From the NCBI GenBank assembly GCA_020846575.1, contig JADLDQ010000022.1, forward strand, positions 1-13,211: 13,211 nt of DNA. The letters run 5' to 3'. The notes beneath the pieces are model-generated. The model had not been told where the DNA came from. It searched no databases and worked only from the letters and a program-made list of their open reading frames with translations. A program made the translations under genes and the position numbers. The DNA comes from Burkholderiales bacterium (lineage in GTDB: Bacteria; Pseudomonadota; Gammaproteobacteria; Burkholderiales; SG8-39). Positions 1 to 7,246 of the stretch are shown here, in pieces. The stretch's first letter is position 1. Each line of letters starts with the position of its first letter.

Positions 1-1
1 C

Positions 2-2020
2 TGCGCGCAGGCGCCGGCGCGGCTCGCCGGCGTGGAGGAGTTCCTCGCCTCACGCGGCGTGGAGGTCGCCTGGCGCGAGACGCTCCACCCCGACCCCGCC
101 CCCAACGAGCCGATCACGCCGGTGGTGTGCCGCTTGTGCCTGCGGCTCGCGCGCGCGGTAACGGCCGTGCTGCGCGATGGCGCCGTGCCGCTGGTGCTGG
201 GCGGCGACCACAGCATCGCCATGGGTACCTGGCGCGGCGTGACCGAAGCCGCCGGCGCGCCGATCGGTCTGTTGTGGATCGACGCGCACCTGGACGCACA
301 CACGCACCAGACCAGCCATTCCGGGCGGCTGCACGGCATGCCCCTCGCCGCGCTGCTCGGCCAGGGCGGCGAGGGCCTGTGCGCCGAGCGCGCGGTGCTG
401 CAACCGCAGCACGTGTGCGTGGTGGGCGCGCGCTCCTTCGAGCCCGAGGAAGCGGCGCTGCTGGCCGCGCTTGGCGTGCGCGTGTACTCGATGCGCGAGA
501 TCGAGCAGCGCAGCCTGAAGGCGGTGCTCGAGGAGGCGCTGGCGCGCGTGCGCGGCGGCACCGCCGGCTACGGCGTGTCGATCGACCTCGATGCCGTCGA
601 CCCGGCGGATGCGCCCGGCGTCACCACGCCGGTGCCCCACGGACTGCGCGGGGAGGCGCTGTCGGCCGTGCTGGGCGAGCTCGCGGGCGGGGCGCCGCCG
701 CTTGCCGTCGAGATCGCCGAGTTCGATCCGCACCGCGACATCGGCGGCGTGACCGCGCGACTGGTCTTGCAGCTCGCCGCGTCGCTGCTCGCAGCCGCCA
801 AGACCGTAAAGGGGCCGTCGGCGCTCGAGCTGGAGCGTCGCTGCGGCGCGGCGAACTACGATCCGCTGCCGGTCGTCCTGGTGCGCGGCTCGGGCATACA
901 CGTCTGGGACGAGGCAGGCCGTCGTTATCTGGACTTCATGTCCGCCTACTCGGCATTGAGTCTCGGCCACGCGCACCCGCGCATCCTCGCGGCGCTCACG
1001 GCGCAGGCGGGCCGGCTCGCGCTCACCTCACGCGCCTTCTACAACGACCGGCTGGGCGGGTTCCTCGCGAAACTCTGCGGCGCGATCGGGATGGACCGCG
1101 CCCTGCCGATGAATACGGGCATGGAAGCGGTGGAGACCGCGCTCAAGGCGGCGCGCAAGTGGGCATACCAGGTGAAGCGCGTGCCGCGCGGGCGCGCCGA
1201 GATCATCGCCTGCGAAGGCAACTTCCACGGGCGCTCGATCGCCATCACCGCGATGTCCACCGAGGCCCAGTACCGCCGCGGCTTCGGCCCGTTTCCCGGA
1301 GGCTTCCGGCTGGTGCCCTTCGGCGACGCGCAAGCGCTCGAGCGCGCCATCACGAAGCGCACCGCGGCGTTCCTCGCGGAACCCATCCAGGGCGAGCGCG
1401 GCATCGTGGTTCCCCCGCCCGGCTACCTCGCGCGCTGCGCCGAGATCTGCCGGGAGCACGACGTGCTCTTCATCGCCGACGAGGTGCAGACCGGCCTCGG
1501 GCGCACCGGCCGTATGCTCGCCTGCGACCACGAGGGCGTGAAGCCCGACGGCCTCGTGCTGGGCAAGGCGCTCGGCGGCGGCATGTTGCCGGTATCGGCC
1601 TTTCTCGCGCGCGAGGACGTGATGGCGGTGTTCCGGCCCGGCGACCACGGCAGCACCTTTGGCGGCAACCCGCTGGCCGCGGCCGTCGGGATCGCGACCC
1701 TGGAGGTCCTCGACGAGGAACGCCTGCCCGAGCGGGCGGCGCGGCTGGGCGCACGGCTCATGGCGGGACTCCAGGCCATCGACAGCCCGCTGGTGCGCGA
1801 GGTGCGCGGCAAGGGATTGCTCGTGGGCGTGGACATCGACCCGGCGCGCGCCAGCGCGCGCCGGGTGGTGGACGCGCTGCTCGCGCGCGGCGTGCTCTCG
1901 AGGGATACCCACGGCAGCGTGGTGCGCCTCGCCCCGCCTCTGGTCATCGGGGAAGAGGACATCGACTTCGCGGTGGAGGCGCTGCGCGCGGCGCTGGCGG
2001 TGGTCCAGAGCGGGGGCTGA
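2..2020 (+). CDS. rocF/rocD: Arginase-ornithine aminotransferase fusion (5' end off window)
   Basis: One uninterrupted frame encodes two consecutive enzymes of arginine breakdown. The frame is open to the left edge, and the first beta strand of arginase is missing, so the true start lies outside; the GTG at 32 is only the first in-window start codon. Residue numbers below count from that GTG. Arginase part (to about 257): GGDHS with His60, DAHLD with Asp84/His86/Asp88, and SIDLD with Asp185/Asp187, the usual dimanganese ligands. A linker of only a few residues leads to the fold-type I PLP aminotransferase part (about 262-662). The latter matches ornithine aminotransferase specifically: Lys512 in LGKALGGG is the PLP lysine, and Tyr306, Arg401, Glu455 and Arg632 align with human OAT Tyr85, Arg180, Glu235 and Arg413. 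Inferred flow: arginine to urea plus ornithine, then glutamate semialdehyde, in the cytoplasm. No frameshift or stop separates the halves. The downstream gene converges 29 bp away. Confidence 0.93.
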   Translation, partial: CAQAPARLAGVEEFLASRGVEVAWRETLHPDPAPNEPITPVVCRLCLRLARAVTAVLRDGAVPLVLGGDHSIAMGTWRGVTEAAGAPIGLLWIDAHLDAHTHQTSHSGRLHGMPLAALLGQGGEGLCAERAVLQPQHVCVVGARSFEPEEAALLAALGVRVYSMREIEQRSLKAVLEEALARVRGGTAGYGVSIDLDAVDPADAPGVTTPVPHGLRGEALSAVLGELAGGAPPLAVEIAEFDPHRDIGGVTARLVLQLAASLLAAAKTVKGPSALELERRCGAANYDPLPVVLVRGSGIHVWDEAGRRYLDFMSAYSALSLGHAHPRILAALTAQAGRLALTSRAFYNDRLGGFLAKLCGAIGMDRALPMNTGMEAVETALKAARKWAYQVKRVPRGRAEIIACEGNFHGRSIAITAMSTEAQYRRGFGPFPGGFRLVPFGDAQALERAITKRTAAFLAEPIQGERGIVVPPPGYLARCAEICREHDVLFIADEVQTGLGRTGRMLACDHEGVKPDGLVLGKALGGGMLPVSAFLAREDVMAVFRPGDHGSTFGGNPLAAAVGIATLEVLDEERLPERAARLGARLMAGLQAIDSPLVREVRGKGLLVGVDIDPARASARRVVDALLARGVLSRDTHGSVVRLAPPLVIGEEDIDFAVEALRAALAVVQSGG

Positions 2021-2028
2021 GCGCCGGA

Positions 2029-2042
2029 GCGGCTCGAGCCGC
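2029..2042. terminator. 14-bp palindrome in a convergent gap, possible weak terminator
   Basis: GCGGCTCGAGCCGC is a perfect palindrome lying 9 bp after the arginase-OAT stop and 7 bp beyond the end of the converging nucleotidyltransferase gene. As RNA it would form a 5-bp GC stem with a TCGA loop on either strand. No T-run follows on either side, so classic intrinsic termination is not supported. The position between two converging genes is the main argument. Confidence 0.25.
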
Positions 2043-2049
2043 CTTCGCG

Positions 2050-2805
2050 CTACGCCTTGGGTCGTTTCCGCGCGTTCCGCGTCGCACCGCCGGCACCCGC
2101 GAGCAGGCGCTTGCGCGCCTGCAGCTTCGTCAGGCCCTCGCGAAGCGTCTTCGGGTCTGTGACGCCAAGGTCCCGTATGCACTGGTCGCGGTAGCGCGCG
2201 TCCAGTTCGACCATCCTGAGCGTCTCGGCGAGCGCGCGCGCCACTGCGTTCCCGTAGGCTTCGCGGGCAAGGCGTGAGGCCTGCCTGAGCGTCGCTTCCT
2301 CCACCCGCAGGCTGACGAAGGCCAGGTCTACGAGATCGCGCGAGCGGTATACGCGATCCAGACCCCGATCGGCGTTTGCCAAGAGCTTCTCCGCCAGGCC
2401 GTACTCGGGGGCGAGTACCGGCACGCCGAGTGCGGGATCGAGCGCACCGGCCAGGTCCAGGCGAGCCTCGAACAGCACTTCGAACTTGAGCGCCTCCTCG
2501 GCGGGTGATTCGCGCAGGAATGTCCTCAGGGCGTCCCGGTCGGCGCGCACTTCGCGGGCGAGCGGCACGGGTTTTCTGAACAGGGATCCGAGCGAGGTCT
2601 GGGAGATCGTCTCGCGTATCGCCCGAAAACCCGCGCGCGACGACACCAGCAGGTCCATGTCGCGGGACTCGCGGTACTCGCCGTGGGACATGGCCAGTTG
2701 CGTGCCGCCGCCGAAATAGCACCCGGACCCGGCGAGGAATCCGGCATCCAGGCAGGCGAGCAGGCGGGCGATACGCGCGTAAAGGGGCCGCTGGAAATCA
2801 GCCAT
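2050..2805 (-). CDS. AbiEii-like nucleotidyltransferase (putative toxin)
   Basis: A 251-aa protein with the signature of MNT-fold nucleotidyltransferases of the AbiEii/DUF1814 group. FGGGT at residues 31-35 is followed by an Arg/Glu-rich turn and the acidic pair Asp49/Asp51 in RDMDLL, the expected metal-binding site. Members of this family transfer nucleotides to RNA or protein targets and act as toxins in toxin-antitoxin or phage-abortive systems, usually with a winged-helix partner. Exactly that arrangement is seen here: the ATG overlaps the 3' end of the winged-helix gene by 8 bp (ATGGCTGA), implying translational coupling. The C-terminus is markedly basic (KLQARKRLL, then RNARKRPKA), which would suit nucleic-acid binding. 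Length is near typical for the family and no key residue appears lost. The specific target, and whether it is toxic at all, cannot be read from sequence; a housekeeping nucleotidyltransferase is possible. Confidence 0.8.
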   Translation of the reverse strand: MADFQRPLYARIARLLACLDAGFLAGSGCYFGGGTQLAMSHGEYRESRDMDLLVSSRAGFRAIRETISQTSLGSLFRKPVPLAREVRADRDALRTFLRESPAEEALKFEVLFEARLDLAGALDPALGVPVLAPEYGLAEKLLANADRGLDRVYRSRDLVDLAFVSLRVEEATLRQASRLAREAYGNAVARALAETLRMVELDARYRDQCIRDLGVTDPKTLREGLTKLQARKRLLAGAGGATRNARKRPKA

Positions 2806-3289
2806 TGACGAGGCCCCCGCCGTAGCGATCCTTCAACCGCTCGAACAGGCGCCGCTCCTCGGCGTGCATCTCGGCTGCCTGGACGAAACGCCAGTTGTCT
2901 TCGTAATGGCGAAACGCTTCGGCAGCGGGGATCGTGTCGCGCGCGCGGCCGCTCCACAGGAGCGAGCGCAGCACCGGTGCCCGTGCGACGTGCACGACCT
3001 CGCCATCGTCGCCCGCAGCGGCGCCGCGGAAGATCTCGGTCAAGGGCGCGGCCAGCGGGTGATCCAGTGCCGCCCGGTACTTCCTGTGCGGGACCTCCGG
3101 CACCACCTCGCACAGCCCGGCCTGGGCGAAGCCGGGCAGCAGCTTGTGCACCTGCGCGGGATCCACTCGCGCGCGCGCGGCAAGCCCGCGCAGGTGAAAG
3201 GCTTCTCCGGGCGCTCCGTAGAGAGCACGGACCAGCCGGAAGCGGGCCTCGCTTGCGCACAGCGCTCTGACGATGTCCTGGGGCTTCAT
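2798..3289 (-). CDS. Winged-helix regulator / putative antitoxin paired with the nucleotidyltransferase
   Basis: A 163-aa protein whose first 80 or so residues form an ArsR-like winged helix. Helix 2 lies around HLRGLAARARV (about 31-41), the recognition helix around DPAQVHKLLPGFAQAGL (about 43-59), and the wing leads into YRAALDHPLAAPL. This N-terminal pattern resembles the HTH found fused in front of small nucleotidyltransferases in other bacteria; here it is a separate upstream gene. The C-terminal half (about 90-163) is helical and charged and is not recognised; it may bind the partner enzyme. The gene overlaps the nucleotidyltransferase by 8 bp. The ATG at 3289 is the only sensible start: it sits directly after a promoter-like element and has no Shine-Dalgarno sequence. 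Inferred role: represses its own promoter through the palindrome at 3300-3317 and neutralises the downstream enzyme. Confidence 0.75.
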   Translation of the reverse strand: MKPQDIVRALCASEARFRLVRALYGAPGEAFHLRGLAARARVDPAQVHKLLPGFAQAGLCEVVPEVPHRKYRAALDHPLAAPLTEIFRGAAAGDDGEVVHVARAPVLRSLLWSGRARDTIPAAEAFRHYEDNWRFVQAAEMHAEERRLFERLKDRYGGGLVNG

Positions 3290-3326
3290 ATTGACTATTA
3301 GACAACAATTGTTGTCTTTCTATCAA
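3290..3326 (-). promoter_or_regulatory. Promoter of the HTH/nucleotidyltransferase pair
   Basis: Read on the minus strand, TTGATA (3326-3321) resembles a -35 box. It is followed by an 18-nt spacer and TCTAAT (3302-3297), one base off the TATAAT -10 box. Only 7 nt (AGTCAAT) separate the -10 box from the ATG at 3289, so transcription would start at or next to the A of the start codon and give a leaderless mRNA. No ribosome binding site is visible upstream. The patch is conspicuously AT-rich against its surroundings and begins 17 bp past the putA stop codon. Confidence 0.65.
3300..3317. promoter_or_regulatory. Perfect 18-bp palindromic operator
   Basis: AGACAACAATTGTTGTCT is a perfect inverted repeat with no central spacer. 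It fills the 3' part of the promoter spacer and runs into the -10 box. A dimeric repressor bound here would block RNA polymerase. The adjacent gene encodes a winged-helix protein, so autoregulation is the natural reading. As RNA transcribed through from putA, it could also fold into an 8-bp stem, but no T-run follows, so termination is the less likely use. Confidence 0.7.
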
Positions 3327-3342
3327 TGTTCGCGCTGCACGG

Positions 3343-6300
3343 CTAGTCCACCTCTCCCAGCAGCGTGGCGTTGCCCCCGGCCGCGGCGGTGTTCACCGTG
3401 AGCGTGCGCTCCAGCGCGAAGCGCGGCAGGTAGTGTGGGCCGCCCGCCTTGGGGCCGGGGCCCGAGAGCCCCTCGCCGCCGAAGGGCTGCACGCCGACCA
3501 CCGCGCCGATCATGCTGCGGTTGACGTAAGTGTTGCCCACCGGCAGGCGCGCGCGCACGCGCGCGACGAAATGCTCGATGCGGCTGTGGATGCCGAGCGT
3601 CAGGCCGTAGCCGGTCGCGGCGAGCGCGTCGAGCAAGCGCTCGAGTTCGCCGCTTTTCCAGCGCAGCACGTGCAGCACCGGTCCGAACACCTCGCGCTGC
3701 GGCAGATCCGCGATATCGATCTCGAAGGCAACCGGCGCAACGAACGGCATGGCCAACGGCGCGTCGCAGGCCGCGAGCGGCGCCTGGGCGAGGAGGCGTG
3801 CGCGCGGGCGCAGCCACGCGACGTAATCGTCGAGCGCGCGCTTCGCCTCCGCGTCGATGACCGGGCCCACGTCGGTCTCGGGCAGCGCGGGGTCGCCGAC
3901 CGAAAGCTCTGCCATGGCGCCGGCGAGCATCGGGAGGATGCGCGGCGCCGCCTCCTCCTGCACGGCGAGCACCCGCGCCGCGGAGCAGCGCTGCCCCGCG
4001 CTCTGAAAGGCGGAGGCGATGGCATCGGCCACCACCTGCTCGGGCAGGGCCGAGGAATCGATGACCAGCGCGTTCATGCCGCCGGTCTCGGCGATGAAGG
4101 GCACGATGGGGCCGGCGCGCTGCGCGAGCGTACGGTTGATCGCCCGCGCGGTCTCGAAGGAGCCGGTGAAGACGACGCCCGCCACGGCGGAGTGCCGCAC
4201 CAGCGGCGCGCCGGCCGCCTCGCCCGTGCCGCAAACCAGGCGCAGCGCTGCGCGCGGCACGCCCGCCTCGTGCAGCAGCGCCACCACGCGCGCGGCGATG
4301 CGCGGCGTCTGCTCGGCCGGCTTGGCGAGCACCGCGTTGCCGGCGACGAGCGCGGCGCTCACCTGACCGGTGAAGATCGCCAGCGGAAAGTTCCACGGGC
4401 TGATGCAGGCGAAAGCGCCGCGCCCGGCGAGCTCCAGACGGTTGGATTCGCCCGTGGGGCCGGCAAGCGCGAGCGGCTCACCGAAGTCGGCGCGGGCGCG
4501 CTGCGCGTAGTAGCGACAATAGTCCACTGCCTCGCGAACTTCGGCGACCGCATCGGGCAGGGTCTTGCCCGCTTCGCGCACCGCGAGCGAAACGAACTCG
4601 TCCATTCGCGCTTCGAGCAGATCGCCGGCTCGCTCCAGGCAGCGCGCGCGCTCCTCGACCGGCGTCGCGTCCCATACCCTGAATGCCGCCGCCGCCCCGC
4701 GGGCGGCGGCGTCGATGGCGGCGGGGTCCGAGTCGGCGATCGCCTCCAGCGCCTGCGCACGGTCGGCGGCGACGCGCTGCGAGAGACGTTCGAGCACCGC
4801 GCGGTCGCAGCGGTCCGGCCCGCGCGAGTTGCGCCGCCCGGGATAGAGGTCGCGCGGCAGAGGCACCCGCGGGTGCGGGACGTAGGGGCGCGGCAGGCGC
4901 TCGAGCGGGTCGGCCACCAGGCGCTCCAGCGGTACGCCCGGGTCGCCGACCTGGTGCACGAAGGAGCTGTTGGCGCCGTTCTCCAGCAGCCGGCGCACCA
5001 GGTAGGCGAGCAGGTCGCGGTGCCCGCCCACCGGGGCATACACGCGGCAGGCCACGCCCGCCTCGGGGACGAGCGCCTCGTAGAGCGCGTCGCCCATGCC
5101 CTGCAGCTTCTGGAACTCGAAGTCGCGGCGCTCGCCGGCGCAGGCGAGCACCGCCGCGACGCTATGGCTGTTGTGGGTGGCGAACTGCGGGTAGATCGCC
5201 GCGCCCGCCTCGAAGAGCGCCTGCGCGCAGGCGAGGTAGGACACGTCGGTGGCGCTCTTGCGCGTGAACACCGGGTAGTCGTCCACGCCCTGCACCTGCG
5301 CCGCCTTCACCTCGCTGTCCCAGTAGGCGCCTTTCACCAGGCGCACCATCAGGCGCCGGCCGCTGGCCGCAGCGAGCGCGGCGAGCCAGTCGCACAGGTG
5401 GATGCCGCGCCGCTGGTAGGCCTGCACCGCGAGGCCCAGCCCCTGCCAGCCCGCGAACCGCGGGTCGCGCGCGAGCGCCTCGAACAGTTCCAGGGTCAGC
5501 TCCAGCCGCTCGCTCTCCTCGGCATCGATGGTCACCGGGATGCCGGCCGCGGCGGCGCGCGCCGCGAGCGAAGCGAGGCGCGGGGCAAGTTCGGTCATGA
5601 CACGGCCGCGCTGGGCGGGTTCGAAGCGCGGGTGCAGCGCCGAGAGCTTGATCGACACGCCCGGCCGCGCCTCGACGGGAACGTCCCCGGCCGCCGCCCG
5701 CCCCACCGTGTCGATCGCCGCCTCGTAGGCGGCGAGGTAGCGTTCGGCGTCGCCGGCGGTGCGCGCCGCCACGCCCCGCATGTCGTAGGAGTAGCGGTAT
5801 TGCTCCGCGCCGCGCTCGCCCGCCGCCCGCTCGATCGCTTCGGCGATGGTCTCGCCCGCGATGAACTGCCCGGCCATGATCTTCATCGCCTGGCGGATGG
5901 CGGCGCGCGCGAGCGGCTCGCCCAGGCGCGCCGCGAGCCGCCGCAGCACCGCCGCGGGCGCCTCGCCCTGCGCCTCGCCCCAGGCGGCGAGCGTACCGGT
6001 GAGCATCAGCCCCCAGGTGGCGGCGTTGACGAGCAGGCCGCCCTCTTCCTCGCCGCCGCCTGCATCGCCCTCCCAGCGCGTGCCGGCGAGCTTGTCGCGT
6101 ATCAGCGCGTCGGCGGTGCCGGCGTCGGGAATGCGCAGCAGCGCCTCGGCGAGGCACATCAGCACCACGCCCTCGCGGGTGGAGAGCGAATAGCGGCGCA
6201 GGAAGGCCTCGGCGCCGGCCGACTCGTGCGCGCGCTCGCGCACCCGCTGCGCCAGCTCGAGCGCCCGCGCGGCGACGCCGCGGCGCTGCGCGCAGGAAAG

Positions 6301-6405
6301 GCGCAGCCGCTCGCCGAGCGTCTCCAGCGCCTCGGCCTCGGCCACCCGATACGAGCGGGCGATGGCCCGGCGGGCGGCGGCGAGGTGCTCGGCGGATGCG
6401 CTCAT
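3343..6405 (-). CDS. putA: Bifunctional proline dehydrogenase / glutamate-semialdehyde dehydrogenase PutA, short form
   Basis: Oxidises proline to P5C with FAD, then glutamate semialdehyde to glutamate with NAD+, channelling the intermediate. The 1020-aa length, with no N-terminal ribbon-helix-helix and no extra C-terminal domain, matches short type A PutAs (about 1000 aa) rather than the 1320-aa E. coli enzyme, so it should not repress its own gene. Proline dehydrogenase motifs run through the first half: GVSIKLSALHPR, TIDAEESERLELT, RLVKGAYWDSEVK, FATHNSH and RLLENGANSSFVHQ. The dehydrogenase half has SPWNFPLAIFTGQ, VFTGSFE, ETGGMNA, catalytic Cys807 in AGQRCSA, EVFGPV and QPFGGEGLSG. The ATG at 6405 (MSASAEHL) was chosen because the in-frame TTG at 6465 would only add a Pro-rich 20-residue stretch; neither start has a convincing ribosome site. 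It should finish the pathway begun by the convergent arginase-OAT gene. It ends 53 bp before the HTH gene on the same strand, so readthrough is possible. Confidence 0.95.
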   Translation of the reverse strand: MSASAEHLAAARRAIARSYRVAEAEALETLGERLRLSCAQRRGVAARALELAQRVRERAHESAGAEAFLRRYSLSTREGVVLMCLAEALLRIPDAGTADALIRDKLAGTRWEGDAGGGEEEGGLLVNAATWGLMLTGTLAAWGEAQGEAPAAVLRRLAARLGEPLARAAIRQAMKIMAGQFIAGETIAEAIERAAGERGAEQYRYSYDMRGVAARTAGDAERYLAAYEAAIDTVGRAAAGDVPVEARPGVSIKLSALHPRFEPAQRGRVMTELAPRLASLAARAAAAGIPVTIDAEESERLELTLELFEALARDPRFAGWQGLGLAVQAYQRRGIHLCDWLAALAAASGRRLMVRLVKGAYWDSEVKAAQVQGVDDYPVFTRKSATDVSYLACAQALFEAGAAIYPQFATHNSHSVAAVLACAGERRDFEFQKLQGMGDALYEALVPEAGVACRVYAPVGGHRDLLAYLVRRLLENGANSSFVHQVGDPGVPLERLVADPLERLPRPYVPHPRVPLPRDLYPGRRNSRGPDRCDRAVLERLSQRVAADRAQALEAIADSDPAAIDAAARGAAAAFRVWDATPVEERARCLERAGDLLEARMDEFVSLAVREAGKTLPDAVAEVREAVDYCRYYAQRARADFGEPLALAGPTGESNRLELAGRGAFACISPWNFPLAIFTGQVSAALVAGNAVLAKPAEQTPRIAARVVALLHEAGVPRAALRLVCGTGEAAGAPLVRHSAVAGVVFTGSFETARAINRTLAQRAGPIVPFIAETGGMNALVIDSSALPEQVVADAIASAFQSAGQRCSAARVLAVQEEAAPRILPMLAGAMAELSVGDPALPETDVGPVIDAEAKRALDDYVAWLRPRARLLAQAPLAACDAPLAMPFVAPVAFEIDIADLPQREVFGPVLHVLRWKSGELERLLDALAATGYGLTLGIHSRIEHFVARVRARLPVGNTYVNRSMIGAVVGVQPFGGEGLSGPGPKAGGPHYLPRFALERTLTVNTAAAGGNATLLGEVD

Positions 6406-6602
6406 GGCGTGGTCGGGGCCCGGCACCGGATTGGGCGGAGGCGGGGGCGACCGCGGCGATCGCAAGCCTCGCCTCGGATCAGTCGAACCGCGGTGAAATT
6501 CGCCCTACGACCGGTCCGCCGGCGCAATCGTGACGCTCCTTCTCCCCGCCGCCTCGTGCAGCTCGGTGATCGAAGAATGGTGTCCGGGACGCAGGCAGTC
6601 GA

Positions 6603-6818
6603 TCAATCGGCCTTCGAAGGCCCTTCAAGACCAGCGGGCCCTTCGGGGGATGGCGCCGGGCCGTTGTCGCGCTTCGCTTTTCGGGGGCGGTTCTTGCTCT
6701 CGTCCGCCCACACGAAACGACCGAACAGCACGCAGCCCTTCATTCCCGGGTCGCAGGGGACATGATTGACGCGCGCGCAGCGACCCTTCTGATCGTACGG
6801 GCATCCCCAACCACCCAT
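6603..6818 (-). CDS. Small four-cysteine conserved protein
   Basis: A 71-aa protein. The ATG at 6818 is preceded by a good Shine-Dalgarno sequence (AGGAG, 7-8 nt upstream). The N-terminal half carries four cysteines (Cys6, Cys14, Cys22, Cys28) in the context GCPYDQKGRC, then PCDPGMKGCVLFGRF. This spacing suggests a small metal-binding or redox site. The tail is charged and basic (KNRPRKAKRD), ending in a Pro/Gly-rich stretch. I recognise the pattern CDPGMKGCVL(F/Y)GR as belonging to short uncharacterised proteins of betaproteobacteria, but know no function. There is no signal peptide or membrane segment, so it is probably cytoplasmic. It lies 197 bp upstream of putA on the same strand; that spacing argues for a separate putA promoter but does not exclude cotranscription. 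Confidence 0.75.
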   Translation of the reverse strand: MGGWGCPYDQKGRCARVNHVPCDPGMKGCVLFGRFVWADESKNRPRKAKRDNGPAPSPEGPAGLEGPSKAD

Positions 6819-7246
6819 CGGAACTCTCCTGTTCTCGAATCGACCCTCATACGTTACGCCGGAATCGAGCCGGGAGCGCGTTGCTTACACGCCTTGCTCC
6901 CGTGCCCGGCGCCGGTCTGCATGACGGGCGCCAGCCGCGGTGCAGCGGGCGTTCTCCAGCAGCCACTCGGGCGCTCGCTCGCGTGACACCGGCCACGCGA
7001 GAGTTCATCGCGCTGCGCACGCCCGCCAGCGACAGAAGGATCTCCAGCCACCGGCACATCGGGCAGACCGCAATGGGCAGGCGCTCGGCTTGGACATTCT
7101 CGCAACGACGTGAGCGTCGAGTGATGAACAGGGGGGACCGGCGTTCGCGGCCACCTGGAATGATCCCGGCCGATCGTAATCGAGCGACTCCTCGGTGAGC
7201 GACAGGTTTTCGCGAAAGAGGTCACGACCCTTTGTTGCGCGGCTCC
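6819..7246. other. About 430 bp with no supportable gene
   Basis: Several short frames are open here on both strands, but none has a convincing protein composition, a family motif and a ribosome site together. On the minus strand a GTG at 7250 overlaps the TGA of the aldo/keto reductase gene (GTGA) and opens 81 codons to 7005. Its first 45 or so residues look protein-like (RDLFRENLSLTEESLDYDRP), but the rest is Arg/Cys/Trp-rich and resembles out-of-frame GC-rich DNA. A different minus frame near 7030-7090 reads PIAVCPMCRWLEILLSLAG, which could be a remnant of a decayed gene. The part next to 6818 must hold the promoter of the four-Cys gene; I see no clear -35/-10 pair and no clear terminator. 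Confidence 0.4.

Noticed and set aside
32..34. GTG at 32 as the true start of the arginase-OAT gene
   Set aside because: The frame continues upstream to the window edge with arginase-like residues (QAPARLAGVEEFL), and starting here would remove the first beta strand of the arginase fold.
6406..6465. N-terminal extension of PutA to the TTG at 6465
   Set aside because: The 20 added residues are a Pro/Ser/Arg low-complexity stretch unlike PutA N-termini, and the ATG at 6405 gives the expected beginning of the helical arm.
6406..6602. A short minus-strand frame ending around 6500 (RPGHHSSITELHEAAGRR) as a gene between the four-Cys gene and putA
   Set aside because: Only about 33 codons from a TTG, with no ribosome site and no family resemblance; treated as putA upstream region.
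3433..6765. A very long plus-strand open frame (over 1100 codons) opposite putA
   Set aside because: Its translation is His/Arg/Ala-rich with no motif, while the opposite strand encodes a complete PutA with every catalytic block. Long antisense frames are expected in DNA of this GC content.
7220..7243. GGTC/GACC inverted repeat near 7220-7240 as terminator of the reductase gene
   Set aside because: The pairing is short and interrupted by mismatches, with no T-run in the required direction.
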